Below are positions 42,652 through 51,290 of a stretch of DNA of 64,000 nucleotides, piece after piece (position 1 is the first letter of the stretch; each line of letters starts with the position of its first letter). The notes under the pieces are model-generated. The model searched no databases and was not told the origin of the DNA. It was given only the letters and a program-made list of their open reading frames with translations. The position numbers were made by a program, and so were the translations under genes. Origin of the DNA: JALZMG01 sp963739975 (lineage in GTDB: Bacteria; Actinomycetota; Acidimicrobiia; Acidimicrobiales; Ilumatobacteraceae); assembly GCA_963739975.1 (NCBI GenBank), contig CAVUCK010000012.1, positions 310,001-374,000 of the forward strand. The letters are read 5' to 3'.

Positions 42652-44167
42652 GTGATCGGTAGGTGGCGGCGGACGACGGCGGTGGTCGTGGCGGCGGCGG
42701 CGCTCGCCGCCTGCGGCGCCGACCGCGATGCTCCCGTCGCCGCCCGGCCCGTCCCGGCGACGACGGCCGAGCCGGCAACCACGGCCGCCCGGCGGACCAC
42801 CACCACCACACAACAACACCACCACCACCACCACGACCGAGCGGCGAGTGCCGCGGTCGACCACGACGTCGAAGCCGTCGACGACGACCACGACGCAGGA
42901 GACCGCCGTCACCGCGACGGAGCCCCCGCCGTCATCCAGCGGCGCGGGTGGCGGCGGTGCACCGTCGACGACCAGCTCGACCCCTCCGGTCGCGCCGACG
43001 ACTGCCGCGGCGACGACCACGACCGTGGCAGCGCGATCGACGACGCCTCCCGAGGATCCGGCGTGGGGGGTCTTCGACTTCGAGTTGGCCGCCCGGTTGA
43101 TCGGTCGCGGGGACTACGCGGCATCGGTGGCCGTCGCCGTCGACGGCGAGATCGTCCATCAGCGCGCCTACGGCGTGCGGGTTCCGCCGGTGCCGGCGCC
43201 CCTGACCGATCCGCTCGCCCCCCCGCCGGTCCCCGGGCAGGAGCCGGCACCGACGGAGCTGGCACCGCCGACGACCTCCCTTCCTGCCGTCCCGCTCGAA
43301 CAGGCCGAACCAGGCGACCGCTTCCGGATCGCCAGCATCTCGAAGCTGATCACGGCGATCGTGGTGCTGCAGCTGGTGGAGGCCGGCCAGCTGGGGCTCG
43401 ACGAACCGGTCGGTGCCCGGCTGGCGCAGCAGGTCGGCGCCCTGCCCGTCGACCCCGGGGTAAGTGCGATCACGGTGCGTCACCTGCTGTCGCACACGGC
43501 CGGCTTCCCCTCCTACCAGCGCACGTTCTTCGGGGGCGATGTCGACTCGTGCCCGACCGTGGCCAACCTGGGACTGTCGCGGGCCTTGCGCCAGCCGCCC
43601 GGCGGGTCCTACGAGTACTCGAACCTGAACTACTGCTTGCTCGGGCTGCTCGTCGAGCAGGTCACCGCCCGGCCGTACCAGGACGTGGTCCAGGAGCGGC
43701 TGCTCGGACCGCTCGGGATCACCGGCATGCGGATGGCCGGCACGTTCGATGTCGGCGATTCGGAGGTCGTCCACCCGTCGATCCCCGGCCGCAACTACAT
43801 GGAGGTGCTCGGCGCAGCCGGGTCGTGGGTGGCCACGCCCGCCGACCTGGTCAAGATCGTCGACTCGCTCGATCTGTCGAGGCAGGGCTTCCACCCGTTG
43901 ACGGCGCCGACGGTCGAGCTGATGCGCCAGCCTGCGCCGCCGCCGGTCGTCTACCGGCCCGATCGGTGGTACGGGCTCGGTCTGATCGTGCACGTCGACG
44001 GCGCGTGGGGACACACCGGCACCGTGGAGAACGCGCACTCGATGGTGCTGCGGAGGCCCGACGGCGTCACGTGGTCAGTGCTGGTCAACGGCGAGACCCC
44101 AGGCAACTCGGACGACCTGCGGCGCATCTTCGACGAGGCGATCTACGCCTCCGGCGTGGTGCTCTGA
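42652..44167 (+). pseudogene. Serine hydrolase, class C beta-lactamase-like lipoprotein, frameshifted in a Thr tract
   Basis: From GTG 42652 the frame gives a lipoprotein signal (TTAVVVAAAALAAC) and a Thr/Ala linker, then enters an ACC-repeat tract at about 42797-42832. The hydrolase lies in the next frame: SISK (Ser-x-x-Lys), YEYSNLNY (Tyr-x-Asn) and HTG. Deleting one C near 42809 joins the two with a continuous Thr/Asn linker. The catalytic domain is complete, so a single indel separates it from its export signal. Related proteins act on D-Ala peptides or esters outside the cell. A sequencing error or a real inactivation cannot be told apart here. Confidence 0.7.
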
Positions 44168-44180
44168 CCCCAGCCATCAG

Positions 44181-44232
44181 CGTTTACGTCCGGATCCCGG
44201 TTACACCGTCGACCAGGATCCGGACGTAAACG
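44181..44232. repeat. Perfect 17-bp inverted repeat between convergent genes (R4)
   Basis: Arms CGTTTACGTCCGGATCC (44181-44197) and GGATCCGGACGTAAACG (44216-44232) match exactly around an 18-base loop. The element fills the gap between two convergent stop codons. There is no T-run on either strand. Its AT-richer arms differ in composition from surrounding genes. A bidirectional terminator or another palindromic repeat family are the two readings. Confidence 0.85.
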
Positions 44233-44239
44233 TCAGGGC

Positions 44240-45775
44240 TCAATTGACCTGGCGGTCGCGGCCCTCCCAGAACGGCGCCCGGAGCTTGAACTTCTGCAGC
44301 TTCCCCGTCGTCGTGCGGTCGAGTCCGTCGCGGAACTCGACCCGCTTCGGGCACTTGTAGCCAGCGAGGCGCTGGCGGGTGAAGGAGATCACGTCGTCGG
44401 CGGTCAGATCGCTGCCGTCAGCACGCACGACCAGCGCGGTGACCAGCTCGCCCCACTTCTCGTCGGGGATGCCGATGACCGCCACCTCGGTCACGTCGGG
44501 ATGCCGCAAGATGGCGTCCTCGACCTCGATCGAGGACACGTTCTCGCCCCCGGAGATGATCACGTCCTTCTTGCGGTCGGAGATCGTGACGTACCCGAAC
44601 TCGTCGATCGTGCCGCCATCACCGGTGTGGAACCACCCGTCGACGATCGCCGCCGCGGTCTCCTCGGGCTGCTTCCAGTAGCCCTCCATGACGACGTTGC
44701 TACGGGCCTGCAGCTCGCCCTGGTCGTCGACGCGCATCCGGCATCCGAACGCCGGCACGCCGGCGCGGTTCAGCTTGACCGCCCGCTCCTCCGTCGTCAG
44801 CTCGTCGAACTCCTCGCGAGTGCGGTTGACCGTGAGCAGCGGCGAGGTCTCGGTCAGGCCGTAGATCTGCACGAACTCCCATCCCAGCTCCGTCGCGCAG
44901 CGCTCGATCGTGCGCGTCGGGGGTGGGGCGCCGGCGACGACGATGCGCACGCGGTCCCGACCGGGGATCGGGCCGTCCCACTCGGCGGCGGCGTCGAGGA
45001 CCATGTTGAGCACCGCCGGCGCGCCGCACATCAGCGTGACACCGTGCTCGTCGACGCGCCGCAGGATCTCGGCGCCGTCCACCTTGCGCAGGATGATGTT
45101 GCGACCGCCCATCCCGGTGACCGCGTAGAACATCCCCCACCCGTTGCAGTGGAACTGCGGCAGCGTGTGCAGGTACACGTCCCGGTCGCTGACACCGAGG
45201 TGCCAGCCGAAGGTGGTGGCGTTGAGCCAGATGTTGCGATGCGTCACCTGCACGCCCTTGGGTCGGGCCGTGGTGCCGGACGTGTAGTTGATCGTGGCCG
45301 TGGCGTCCTCGTCCGGTTCCCAGGGGCGAGGGTCCAGGTCGGGCCGCATCATCACGTCGTCGGCGTCTCGACCGATGACCAGCCGGTGCTCGCACGCGAC
45401 ACCGGCGAGCGCGTCGTCGAGCTCTGGGTCGACGAGCAGCACTCGCGCGCCGGAGTGCTCGACGATGTACCGCACCTCCTCGGCGGCGAGCCGGAAGTTG
45501 ATCGGGACGAGGACGCGACCCGAGCAGGGGACGCCGAGCAGGGCGGTCATCAGCCGGGCCGAGTTGTGGCTGACCATGGCGACGCGCTCGCCGACGCCGA
45601 CGCCGATGGCGTCGAGCCCGGCTGCGGTGGCGCGGATCCGCGCCGCCACATCGGCGTACGTGATCGGTCCCCAGGACTCGGCGGGCTGGTTCGGCTCGTC
45701 GACGATGCCGACGCGGTCGCCGTACAGCAACTCGGCACGGTCGATGAAGTCGTTGACGGACAGGGGGACCTTCAT
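44240..45775 (-). CDS. AMP-dependent acyl-CoA ligase (FadD/aromatic or medium-chain type)
   Basis: 511 residues. Motifs in order: INYTSGTTARPKGVQVTHRN (phosphate loop), HTLPQFHCNGWG, QIYGLTETSP, DGWFHTGDGGTIDEFGYV, RKKDVIISGGENVSSIEVE, and the catalytic Lys region TTTGKLQKFKLR. The HCNGWG and GGENVSSIEVE variants are typical of ligases for medium-chain or branched acids, but the substrate cannot be fixed. It is followed 16 bases upstream on the same strand by the amidase gene and is likely co-transcribed with it. It starts at ATG 45775. Confidence 0.9.
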   Translation of the reverse strand: MKVPLSVNDFIDRAELLYGDRVGIVDEPNQPAESWGPITYADVAARIRATAAGLDAIGVGVGERVAMVSHNSARLMTALLGVPCSGRVLVPINFRLAAEEVRYIVEHSGARVLLVDPELDDALAGVACEHRLVIGRDADDVMMRPDLDPRPWEPDEDATATINYTSGTTARPKGVQVTHRNIWLNATTFGWHLGVSDRDVYLHTLPQFHCNGWGMFYAVTGMGGRNIILRKVDGAEILRRVDEHGVTLMCGAPAVLNMVLDAAAEWDGPIPGRDRVRIVVAGAPPPTRTIERCATELGWEFVQIYGLTETSPLLTVNRTREEFDELTTEERAVKLNRAGVPAFGCRMRVDDQGELQARSNVVMEGYWKQPEETAAAIVDGWFHTGDGGTIDEFGYVTISDRKKDVIISGGENVSSIEVEDAILRHPDVTEVAVIGIPDEKWGELVTALVVRADGSDLTADDVISFTRQRLAGYKCPKRVEFRDGLDRTTTGKLQKFKLRAPFWEGRDRQVN

Positions 45776-45791
45776 CAGCAGCTCCTGGTGT

Positions 45792-47264
45792 TCAGGCCAC
45801 GCCGAACTCGGTCGGCGCCGTCAGGTCGGCAACGGGATCGGCGCCGCGACGGTCGGTGGCGATCGCGGCGTGGGCCGTGAGCGGCCACGGCCGGTTGCGT
45901 TCGACGAGGTGGGCCAGCTCCAACAGGAGCGGCTCCGTGTAATGGCGGCCGATCACCTGCAGGCCGATCGGCAGGCCGTCGAGCTCACCCGAAGGGATGG
46001 AGATGGCCGGGTTGCCGTGGAGGTTGGCGGGGAACGTCAGCCGGCCGTTGTTGCCCGCACCAGCGGCGACGCCGCCGAACTCCGAGGGCAGCGGACCGTC
46101 GGCGGCGAAGGCGACGTCGGGGTTGCTGGCCGCGATCACGACGTCGACGCCGTCGACCGGATCGAAGATCCGCGCCATCGCCTCGTTGACCTCCATCCGC
46201 CGCTGCTCGATGCGTGCTCTGGCCTCGGCCGAGTACTTGCCCTCGGTCGTGGACAGGCCGTGGCGGATCTCCGGCGTCAGGTCGTCGGCGCAGGCCGGCC
46301 ACGCGTCGCCGAGCTCGGCGGCGATGGCGATCATCCCGCTGATCGACCAGGCGGCACCCATCTTCGGCAGTCCGGCGTCGACGCCGTCCACGCGCTGCAT
46401 GGCGGCATCGGCGATCAACTGGTCAGCGGCGGCGTCGAGCTGCTCCCACATCGCCGGTGACACCGTCGCCCCGCCCCAGTCGGCGACGACGGCGACGCGC
46501 AGCCCGGCGAGTCGATCGGTCAGCGTGCCGATGGCGTGCTCCCACCCCTCGACGCGCGGCAGGCTCAGCGGATCACGGGCGTCGTGGCCGTTGCAGACGT
46601 CGAACCAGCGCGCCGTGTCGCGCACCGACCTGGACAGGCACCCGATCGTCACGGTGAGGTTGCCGTACGTCGCCTCGGGGGAGCGAGGGATGCGCCCGAA
46701 CGTGGCCTTCAGCCCGACGAGGCCGCAGAACCCGGCCGGGATGCGGATCGACCCGCCGCCGTCGCCGCCGGTCGCCAGCGTGAGCACGCCTCCGGCGACC
46801 GCCGCCGCCGAGCCACCGGACGAACCGCCCGGCGTGCGGTCCAGCTGCCATGGGTTGCGGGTGGCGCCGTGCAGGATCGTCCGGGTGAGGTTGACGCCGC
46901 CGAACTCCGACGCCGTGGTCTGGCCGGCGAGAACCGCGCCGCCGTGATCACGGACGCGGTGGACCATCGTCGAGGTGACGGTGGCGATCCGGTCGGCAAG
47001 GGGCACGGAGGCCTCGGTGGCGGGCCAACCGGCCACCGCATCCAGTTCCTTCACGCCGATCGGGACGCCCCCGAACGGCAGCGACACGTCGGCCACCCCC
47101 GCCGCGAGCGTCGCCCGTTCCCGGTCGAGGTGGCTGAACGCGTTGAGCGGGCTGGCGTCGATGGCCGCGTAGACCGCCGCCAGCTCCTCGGCCGGCGAGC
47201 GTTCGCCGCGCCGGTAGGCGTCGACGAGCGAACAGGCGTCACCGGACCACGGCGCATCCCCCAT
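45792..47264 (-). CDS. Amidase, amidase-signature family
   Basis: 490 residues from ATG 47264 (ATG 47288 also possible). The Ser-cisSer-Lys centre is visible: Lys in GGVPIGVKELD, the Gly/Ser-rich TPGGSSGGSAAAVAGG with the cis-Ser, and GGDGGGSIRIPAGFCGLVGLK with the nucleophilic Ser. The family hydrolyses carboxamides of many kinds; GatA is excluded by lack of gatB/C nearby and by the divergent C-terminus. It is divergent from the thioesterase fusion gene and precedes the acyl ligase, which could activate the acid it releases. Confidence 0.88.
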   Translation of the reverse strand: MGDAPWSGDACSLVDAYRRGERSPAEELAAVYAAIDASPLNAFSHLDRERATLAAGVADVSLPFGGVPIGVKELDAVAGWPATEASVPLADRIATVTSTMVHRVRDHGGAVLAGQTTASEFGGVNLTRTILHGATRNPWQLDRTPGGSSGGSAAAVAGGVLTLATGGDGGGSIRIPAGFCGLVGLKATFGRIPRSPEATYGNLTVTIGCLSRSVRDTARWFDVCNGHDARDPLSLPRVEGWEHAIGTLTDRLAGLRVAVVADWGGATVSPAMWEQLDAAADQLIADAAMQRVDGVDAGLPKMGAAWSISGMIAIAAELGDAWPACADDLTPEIRHGLSTTEGKYSAEARARIEQRRMEVNEAMARIFDPVDGVDVVIAASNPDVAFAADGPLPSEFGGVAAGAGNNGRLTFPANLHGNPAISIPSGELDGLPIGLQVIGRHYTEPLLLELAHLVERNRPWPLTAHAAIATDRRGADPVADLTAPTEFGVA

Positions 47265-47302
47265 GACCAGGGAACCTAGTCGCGCCATACGATCCGGCCC
47301 CG

Positions 47303-49207
47303 ATGGACACCCGCACGTTCCTCGGCCTCGAGGCGACGCACAACCGCTTCCGGTGGAAGCTGCCCGTCAGCCCAGGGATCTGCACCGGCGGCGACTTCCT
47401 GTTCGGCGGCGCCGGCCTCGGCGCCGCCATCGAGGCGCTCGAGGCCACGTCGGGCCGTGCCACCATCTGGGCGACTGGTCAATACCTGTCCTACGCCCGG
47501 CCAGGGGAGTTCGTCGACATCGACGTGACCCTCGCCGTCGAGGGCCACCAGATGACGCAGGCCAGGGCGGTGTGCCACGTCGCCGACCGCGAGATCCTGA
47601 CCGTCAACGCCGCCCTCGGCGACCGGCCCTTCGACCGCGAGGCGCAGTTCGAGACGATGCCCGTCGACGTTCCCGCCCCGCAGGACTGCCCGGATCGAGA
47701 GTTCCGCATGGAGGTCGGCAACACGATCAACAGCCGGCTCGACCAGCGCCTGGCCCGCGGTCGTTCGCTCGACGAGCTGGACGGCCGCCCCGGGAACGGA
47801 CGCACCCTGCTGTGGGCGCGCATCCCCGAGGTGCTCGACGGCGTCGACGGCGCGGCGCTGGCGGTGCTCGGCGACTTCGTGCCGATGGGCGTCGGCCAGG
47901 GACTCGGCGTGCGTGGTGGCGGCAACAGCCTGGACAACACGCTGCGCATCGTGCGCCTCGTGCCGACCGACTGGGTGCTGCTCGACATCCACACCCACGC
48001 CGTGCAGCGCGGGTTCGGCCACGGTCTCGTGCACATGTTCGCCCAGGACGGAACCCTGCTGGCCACGGCCAGCCAGAGCTGCATCGTGCGCTATTGGCGG
48101 GGCGAGCCCGGCGGTGATCGCCCGTCCGGCAATCCGGCGACAGCGGCCCGCACGGATGGCGATGCCCGCCCGGACCGTGAGCAAGCGAGCTTCGAGCGAG
48201 CACCATCGCACTCGGCCGGTGACAATGACCTTCCTGTGCGCCCCGGCATGACCGTGCCGCTGCCCGGCCACCTGCACACCCACCGCGAACGGCTGATCGA
48301 GCTGGCCGATCTCGGTTTCACCGACATCTGGTCGGCCGAGGCCGACGGCGCCGACGCCTTCACGCCGCTCGCCCTCGCCGCGGCGTGGGAGCCTCGGCTC
48401 CGCCTCGGGACGGCCATCGTGCCGGCCTACACCCGGTCGCCGGCCTGCTTCGCCCAGTGCGTCGCCACCCTGGCCGACGCCGCCCCCGGGCGGTTCGCCG
48501 TCGGGATCGGTTCCTCCAGCAACGTGATCGTCGAGCGCTGGAACGGCGTGCCGTTCGTCGAGCCCTATCGCAAGGTGCGTGACATCGTCCGCTTCCTGCG
48601 TGACGCCCTCGGCGGCGAGAAGGTCGCGGCGACCTACGACACGTTCCAGATCCAGGGCTTCCGCCTGGGCATCCGACCGGAGCAACGGCCCCCAATCCTC
48701 GTCGCCGCCCTCCGCGAAGGCATGTTGCGGCTCGCCGGCAAGGAAGCCGACGGAGCGATCATCAACTGGCTCTCCCCGCACGACGTGACGACGGTGGCCG
48801 GCATCGTCGACGACGCCGCCGGCGGCGAGGACCGTGAGATCGTGGCGCGGATCTTCGTCTGCCCGAGCGAGAACGCCGAGGCGGTCCGGGCGGCGGCCAA
48901 GTTCGCGGTGGCGGCCTACCTCAACGTGCCGGTGTACGCCGAGTTCCACCGCTGGCTCGGTCGAGGCGAGCAGCTGCAGGGGATGTGGGACGCCTGGGCG
49001 GCGGGCGATCGCAAGGCCGCGGTCGCAGCCGTCCCGGACGAGGTGGTGGACGAGCTCGTGGTCCACGGCTCGGCGGCGACCTGCCGGGCCCGCATCCAGG
49101 AGTACTTCGATCGCGGCGTGACGACGAGCAGCCTGGCCCTGCTGCCGCTCGACCCGGACGTGGCGCACTGGGACGCGGTGCGCGCCCTGTCGCCGTCAGC
49201 CAGCTGA
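47303..49207 (+). CDS. Fusion of an acyl-CoA thioesterase-like protein and an LLM (F420-type) oxidoreductase
   Basis: 634 residues in one open frame. Residues 1-268 form a double-hotdog thioesterase-like part (GGDFLFGGAGLGAAIEALE, then ATGQYLSYARPGEFVDID). Residues 312-634 form a luciferase-like monooxygenase of the Rv3520c/F420-dependent type (LADLGFTDIWSAEADGADAF, LRLGTAIVPAYTRSPACFAQ). The 45-residue linker is low-complexity and coincides with a dispersed repeat at 48178-48220. The LLM part could start at GTG 48236. I suspect two genes joined after repeat insertion removed the first stop; a genuine bifunctional enzyme is less likely. Confidence 0.75.
   Translation: MDTRTFLGLEATHNRFRWKLPVSPGICTGGDFLFGGAGLGAAIEALEATSGRATIWATGQYLSYARPGEFVDIDVTLAVEGHQMTQARAVCHVADREILTVNAALGDRPFDREAQFETMPVDVPAPQDCPDREFRMEVGNTINSRLDQRLARGRSLDELDGRPGNGRTLLWARIPEVLDGVDGAALAVLGDFVPMGVGQGLGVRGGGNSLDNTLRIVRLVPTDWVLLDIHTHAVQRGFGHGLVHMFAQDGTLLATASQSCIVRYWRGEPGGDRPSGNPATAARTDGDARPDREQASFERAPSHSAGDNDLPVRPGMTVPLPGHLHTHRERLIELADLGFTDIWSAEADGADAFTPLALAAAWEPRLRLGTAIVPAYTRSPACFAQCVATLADAAPGRFAVGIGSSSNVIVERWNGVPFVEPYRKVRDIVRFLRDALGGEKVAATYDTFQIQGFRLGIRPEQRPPILVAALREGMLRLAGKEADGAIINWLSPHDVTTVAGIVDDAAGGEDREIVARIFVCPSENAEAVRAAAKFAVAAYLNVPVYAEFHRWLGRGEQLQGMWDAWAAGDRKAAVAAVPDEVVDELVVHGSAATCRARIQEYFDRGVTTSSLALLPLDPDVAHWDAVRALSPSAS
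48178..48220 (+). repeat. Dispersed repeat, GAGCGAGC-rich, partial copy 3
   Basis: TGAGCAAGCGAGCTTCGAGC then GAGCACCATCG aligns with the copy at 130-214 (TGAGGGAGCGAGTCTTCGAG, then CGAGCGAACCATCG) with small gaps. It lies inside the fused frame, in the linker between the thioesterase-like and LLM domains. The TGA is out of frame. Confidence 0.6.
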
Positions 49208-49231
49208 GCACCCAGGCGACGTCGAGCGCCA

Positions 49232-49447
49232 TCACGCCGCCGTCCGATCGAGGCGGCGATCGGCACGGGGCGTGGCGGCGATCGAGGTCGAGGCCGAGCC
49301 GGTGCGCTGGCGCTCGAGCTGGGCACGGATCTCGGCGACGTGGCGCAGGCCGCGCCGCCTGGTGGCTTCGTCGAGGCGGAAGCGCAGCGGTGCCTCCACC
49401 TCGGGCAGCAAGGTGAGCTGCTCGGGAGTGCTGGTCGTCGAGGTCAT
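49232..49447 (-). CDS. Small conserved actinobacterial protein, unknown function
   Basis: 71 residues from ATG 49447 (ATG 49459 also possible). The sequence has TPEQLTLLPEVEAPLRFRLDEATRRRGL followed by a basic helix HVAEIRAQLERQR. I recall similar short proteins with a QLSLLPE-type start and an FRLD-TRR motif in other actinobacteria. No cysteines or membrane segments are present. It is read convergently with the LLM fusion gene and precedes adk in the opposite order, with no operon evident. Function unknown. Confidence 0.6.
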   Translation of the reverse strand: MTSTTSTPEQLTLLPEVEAPLRFRLDEATRRRGLRHVAEIRAQLERQRTGSASTSIAATPRADRRLDRTAA

Positions 49448-49471
49448 GCCGATCAGCATGACGAAGGGGTG

Positions 49472-50158
49472 TTACAGCGAGTCAGAGATGGGCTGAGCTG
49501 GGGAAACGTCACTGACGTCGCCGACCGGAAGACCGAGCCGCTGGCGCAGCTCGACCTGGATCGCCTCCACACTGTTCGTCGCGTCGAGCTCGACGACGAA
49601 CTCCTTGCGCCGGAACAGCCCGATGACGGGCTCGGTCTTCTCCCGGTAGTCGCGCAGCCGCGCCGCCAACGCCTCGGGGTGGTCGTCGTCGCGGGCCACG
49701 AGGGGTGCCCCGCAGACATCGCATCGATCCGGCACCTCGGGACGGTGGGCCATCAGGTTGTAGTCGAGCCCACACCCCGAGCACAGCCGACGGGCGAGCA
49801 CGCGCCGCGCCACCTCCTCGTCCGACATCACGAGGTGGATGACGCTGTCGATGTCGTAGCTCTCGAGGAAGAACTCGGCCTGGCGGAGGTTGCGCGGGAA
49901 CCCGTCCACGATGAAGCCGTAGTTCCAGTCGTGCATGGCCAGGCGTTGCTCCAGCACGGATTCGACGAGGTCGTCAGCCACCAGCTCGCCGGCGGCCACC
50001 GTGCGGCGGACCTGGGCGCCGATCTTCGTGTGGTGCTGGACGTGCCAGCGGAACATGTCGCCGATGCTCAGGTGGACGAGGTCGAAGTCCCGCGCCAGCA
50101 ACGTGGCCTGAGTTCCCTTGCCGCTGCCCTGCACCCCGATGATGACGTACTTGCGCAC
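49472..50158 (-). CDS. adk: Adenylate kinase-family nucleotide kinase with zinc-type LID
   Basis: 228 residues from GTG 50158. P-loop GVQGSGKGT at 8-16, HLSIGDMFRWH, DGFPRNLRQAEFF, and a LID with two CxxC pairs (RRLCSGCGLDYNL and RCDVCGAPL) that should bind zinc. It would convert AMP and ATP to two ADP. The motif FIVDGFPRN is standard, but GDMFRWH differs from the usual GDMLRAA, so it may be a second, divergent adenylate or related NMP kinase rather than the housekeeping copy beside secY. It lies 60 bases downstream of the JAMM gene on the same strand. Confidence 0.82.
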   Translation of the reverse strand: MRKYVIIGVQGSGKGTQATLLARDFDLVHLSIGDMFRWHVQHHTKIGAQVRRTVAAGELVADDLVESVLEQRLAMHDWNYGFIVDGFPRNLRQAEFFLESYDIDSVIHLVMSDEEVARRVLARRLCSGCGLDYNLMAHRPEVPDRCDVCGAPLVARDDDHPEALAARLRDYREKTEPVIGLFRRKEFVVELDATNSVEAIQVELRQRLGLPVGDVSDVSPAQPISDSL

Positions 50159-50217
50159 GCCGAGATCCTTGCGCGCTGGCGTCACCCCGTCGGACCGGCG
50201 GCCGTTCCGAGCGCTCC

Positions 50218-50622
50218 TCACCCGGTGACGGCGACGTCCTCCTCGGTCGCGGTCCCGTCGACGATGCGATAGCTGCGCAGCGACGGCTCGTCGTGCTGCA
50301 GGCTGATGATGACGTAGTGCCAGGCCGGGTCGGGGGCCTGCCCCACGTCGGTCGGGCTGGGGATGGCAGGGGAGTGGGTGTGGCTGTGCACCACGCCGAG
50401 GATCTCCCAGCCGCGCTCCTCGGCGTCTCGTTCGGCGCGGAGGTGGTCGTGCGGGTCGAGCGTGTACACGCGGGCGGAGGCGGCGGCGTTGCGGCACCGG
50501 TAGAAGTGACGGACCGCATCGCCCGACGGTGGACCGGCGATGAGTCCGCACGCCTCGTACGGGTACTCCTCGACGGCCAGCGATCGGATCTCGTCGATCA
50601 CCACCTGCGGCAGCTCGAGCAC
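50218..50622 (-). CDS. mec: JAMM/MPN metallopeptidase, Mec-like
   Basis: 134 residues from GTG 50622. The JAMM zinc site is complete: Glu23 (YPYEACGLI), His79 and His81, Ser89 and Asp92 in VVHSHTHSPAIPSPTD. Mycobacterial Mec cleaves cysteine from the C-terminus of the sulphur carrier CysO after CysM has built it. Here a CysM-type synthase lies 700 bases away on the other strand with smpB between, which supports that role. No cysO is visible in the window. A generic deubiquitinase-like peptidase is the alternative. Confidence 0.8.
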   Translation of the reverse strand: MLELPQVVIDEIRSLAVEEYPYEACGLIAGPPSGDAVRHFYRCRNAAASARVYTLDPHDHLRAERDAEERGWEILGVVHSHTHSPAIPSPTDVGQAPDPAWHYVIISLQHDEPSLRSYRIVDGTATEEDVAVTG

Positions 50623-50670
50623 CGGCCGGACGGTATCGCCAGATGCCGGACCGGTAGCTTGGCTGGTCCC

Positions 50671-51162
50671 ATGAAGCGGCGGCCGACGAGCGACGCCACG
50701 TTGCCGATCGCCAGCAACCGGCGGGCGCGCTACGACTACTCGGTCCTCGAGACGATCGAGGCCGGGCTCGTGCTGCAGGGCAGCGAGGTGAAGAGCCTGC
50801 GCCTCGGGCAGGTCCAGCTCGCCGACGCATTCGCCAGGGCCAGTGGCGACGAGCTGTGGTTGGAAGGCGTGCACATCGCGCCGTACCAGTTCGCCGACGG
50901 CGTCGGCGCCCACGACCCGGATCGCCGCCGCAAGCTCCTGCTGCACCGCGACGAGATCGACCGGCTCTCGTCGCGCATCGCCCAGGAACGCTTGGCCCTG
51001 GTTCCGCTGCGGCTGTACTTCCGGGAGGGGCGGGCAAAGGTCGAGCTGGGGCTGGCCCGTGGTCGCCAGAAAGGCGACAAGCGCCAGGCGATCGCCGAAC
51101 GCGACGCCAACCGGGAGGTCGAGCGCGCCCTCGGTCGCCAGCGCAAGGGACGCGATCTGTGA
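50671..51162 (+). CDS. smpB: SsrA-binding protein SmpB
   Basis: 163 residues from ATG 50671. Core motifs: NRRARYDYSVLETIEAGLVLQGSEVKSLR (split here around EAGLVL), YQFADGVGAHDPDRRRKLLLH, RLALVPLRLYFREGRAKVELGLARG and the basic tail KGDKRQAIAERDANREVERAL. It binds tmRNA and brings it to stalled ribosomes. I found no tmRNA gene next to it, although many actinobacteria place ssrA nearby. An inverted repeat overlaps its last codons. Confidence 0.95.
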   Translation: MKRRPTSDATLPIASNRRARYDYSVLETIEAGLVLQGSEVKSLRLGQVQLADAFARASGDELWLEGVHIAPYQFADGVGAHDPDRRRKLLLHRDEIDRLSSRIAQERLALVPLRLYFREGRAKVELGLARGRQKGDKRQAIAERDANREVERALGRQRKGRDL

Positions 51163-51201
51163 GGTGAGCCGGCTCACCTCCGCACGCTGCGCTCACAGAT
51201 C
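51154..51201. repeat. Nested inverted repeat at the smpB 3' end
   Basis: GATCTGTGAG (51154-51163) pairs exactly with CTCACAGATC (51192-51201). Nested inside is a perfect 16-base palindrome GGTGAGCCGGCTCACC (51163-51178). The first arm contains the last smpB codons and stop. There is no following T-tract, but such stems can act as terminators or mRNA 3'-end stabilisers in high-GC actinobacteria. Confidence 0.7.
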
Positions 51202-51290
51202 TCGTTCAGGGTCCGCCCGCCACCGGTAGAATGTCGACCAATGCCATCGGGGATGTCGGGATTGGCTCGTGAGGAGCGGGAGGTGCGGGC

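Noticed and set aside
42797..42832. CRISPR or phase-variable trinucleotide array
   Set aside because: The ACC tract is a short low-complexity coding linker. Gain or loss of 3-bp units would not shift the frame, and there are no spacers.
51163..51290. A tmRNA (ssrA) gene next to smpB
   Set aside because: The 128-base gap is too short and shows no alanine-tRNA-like ends or tag frame.
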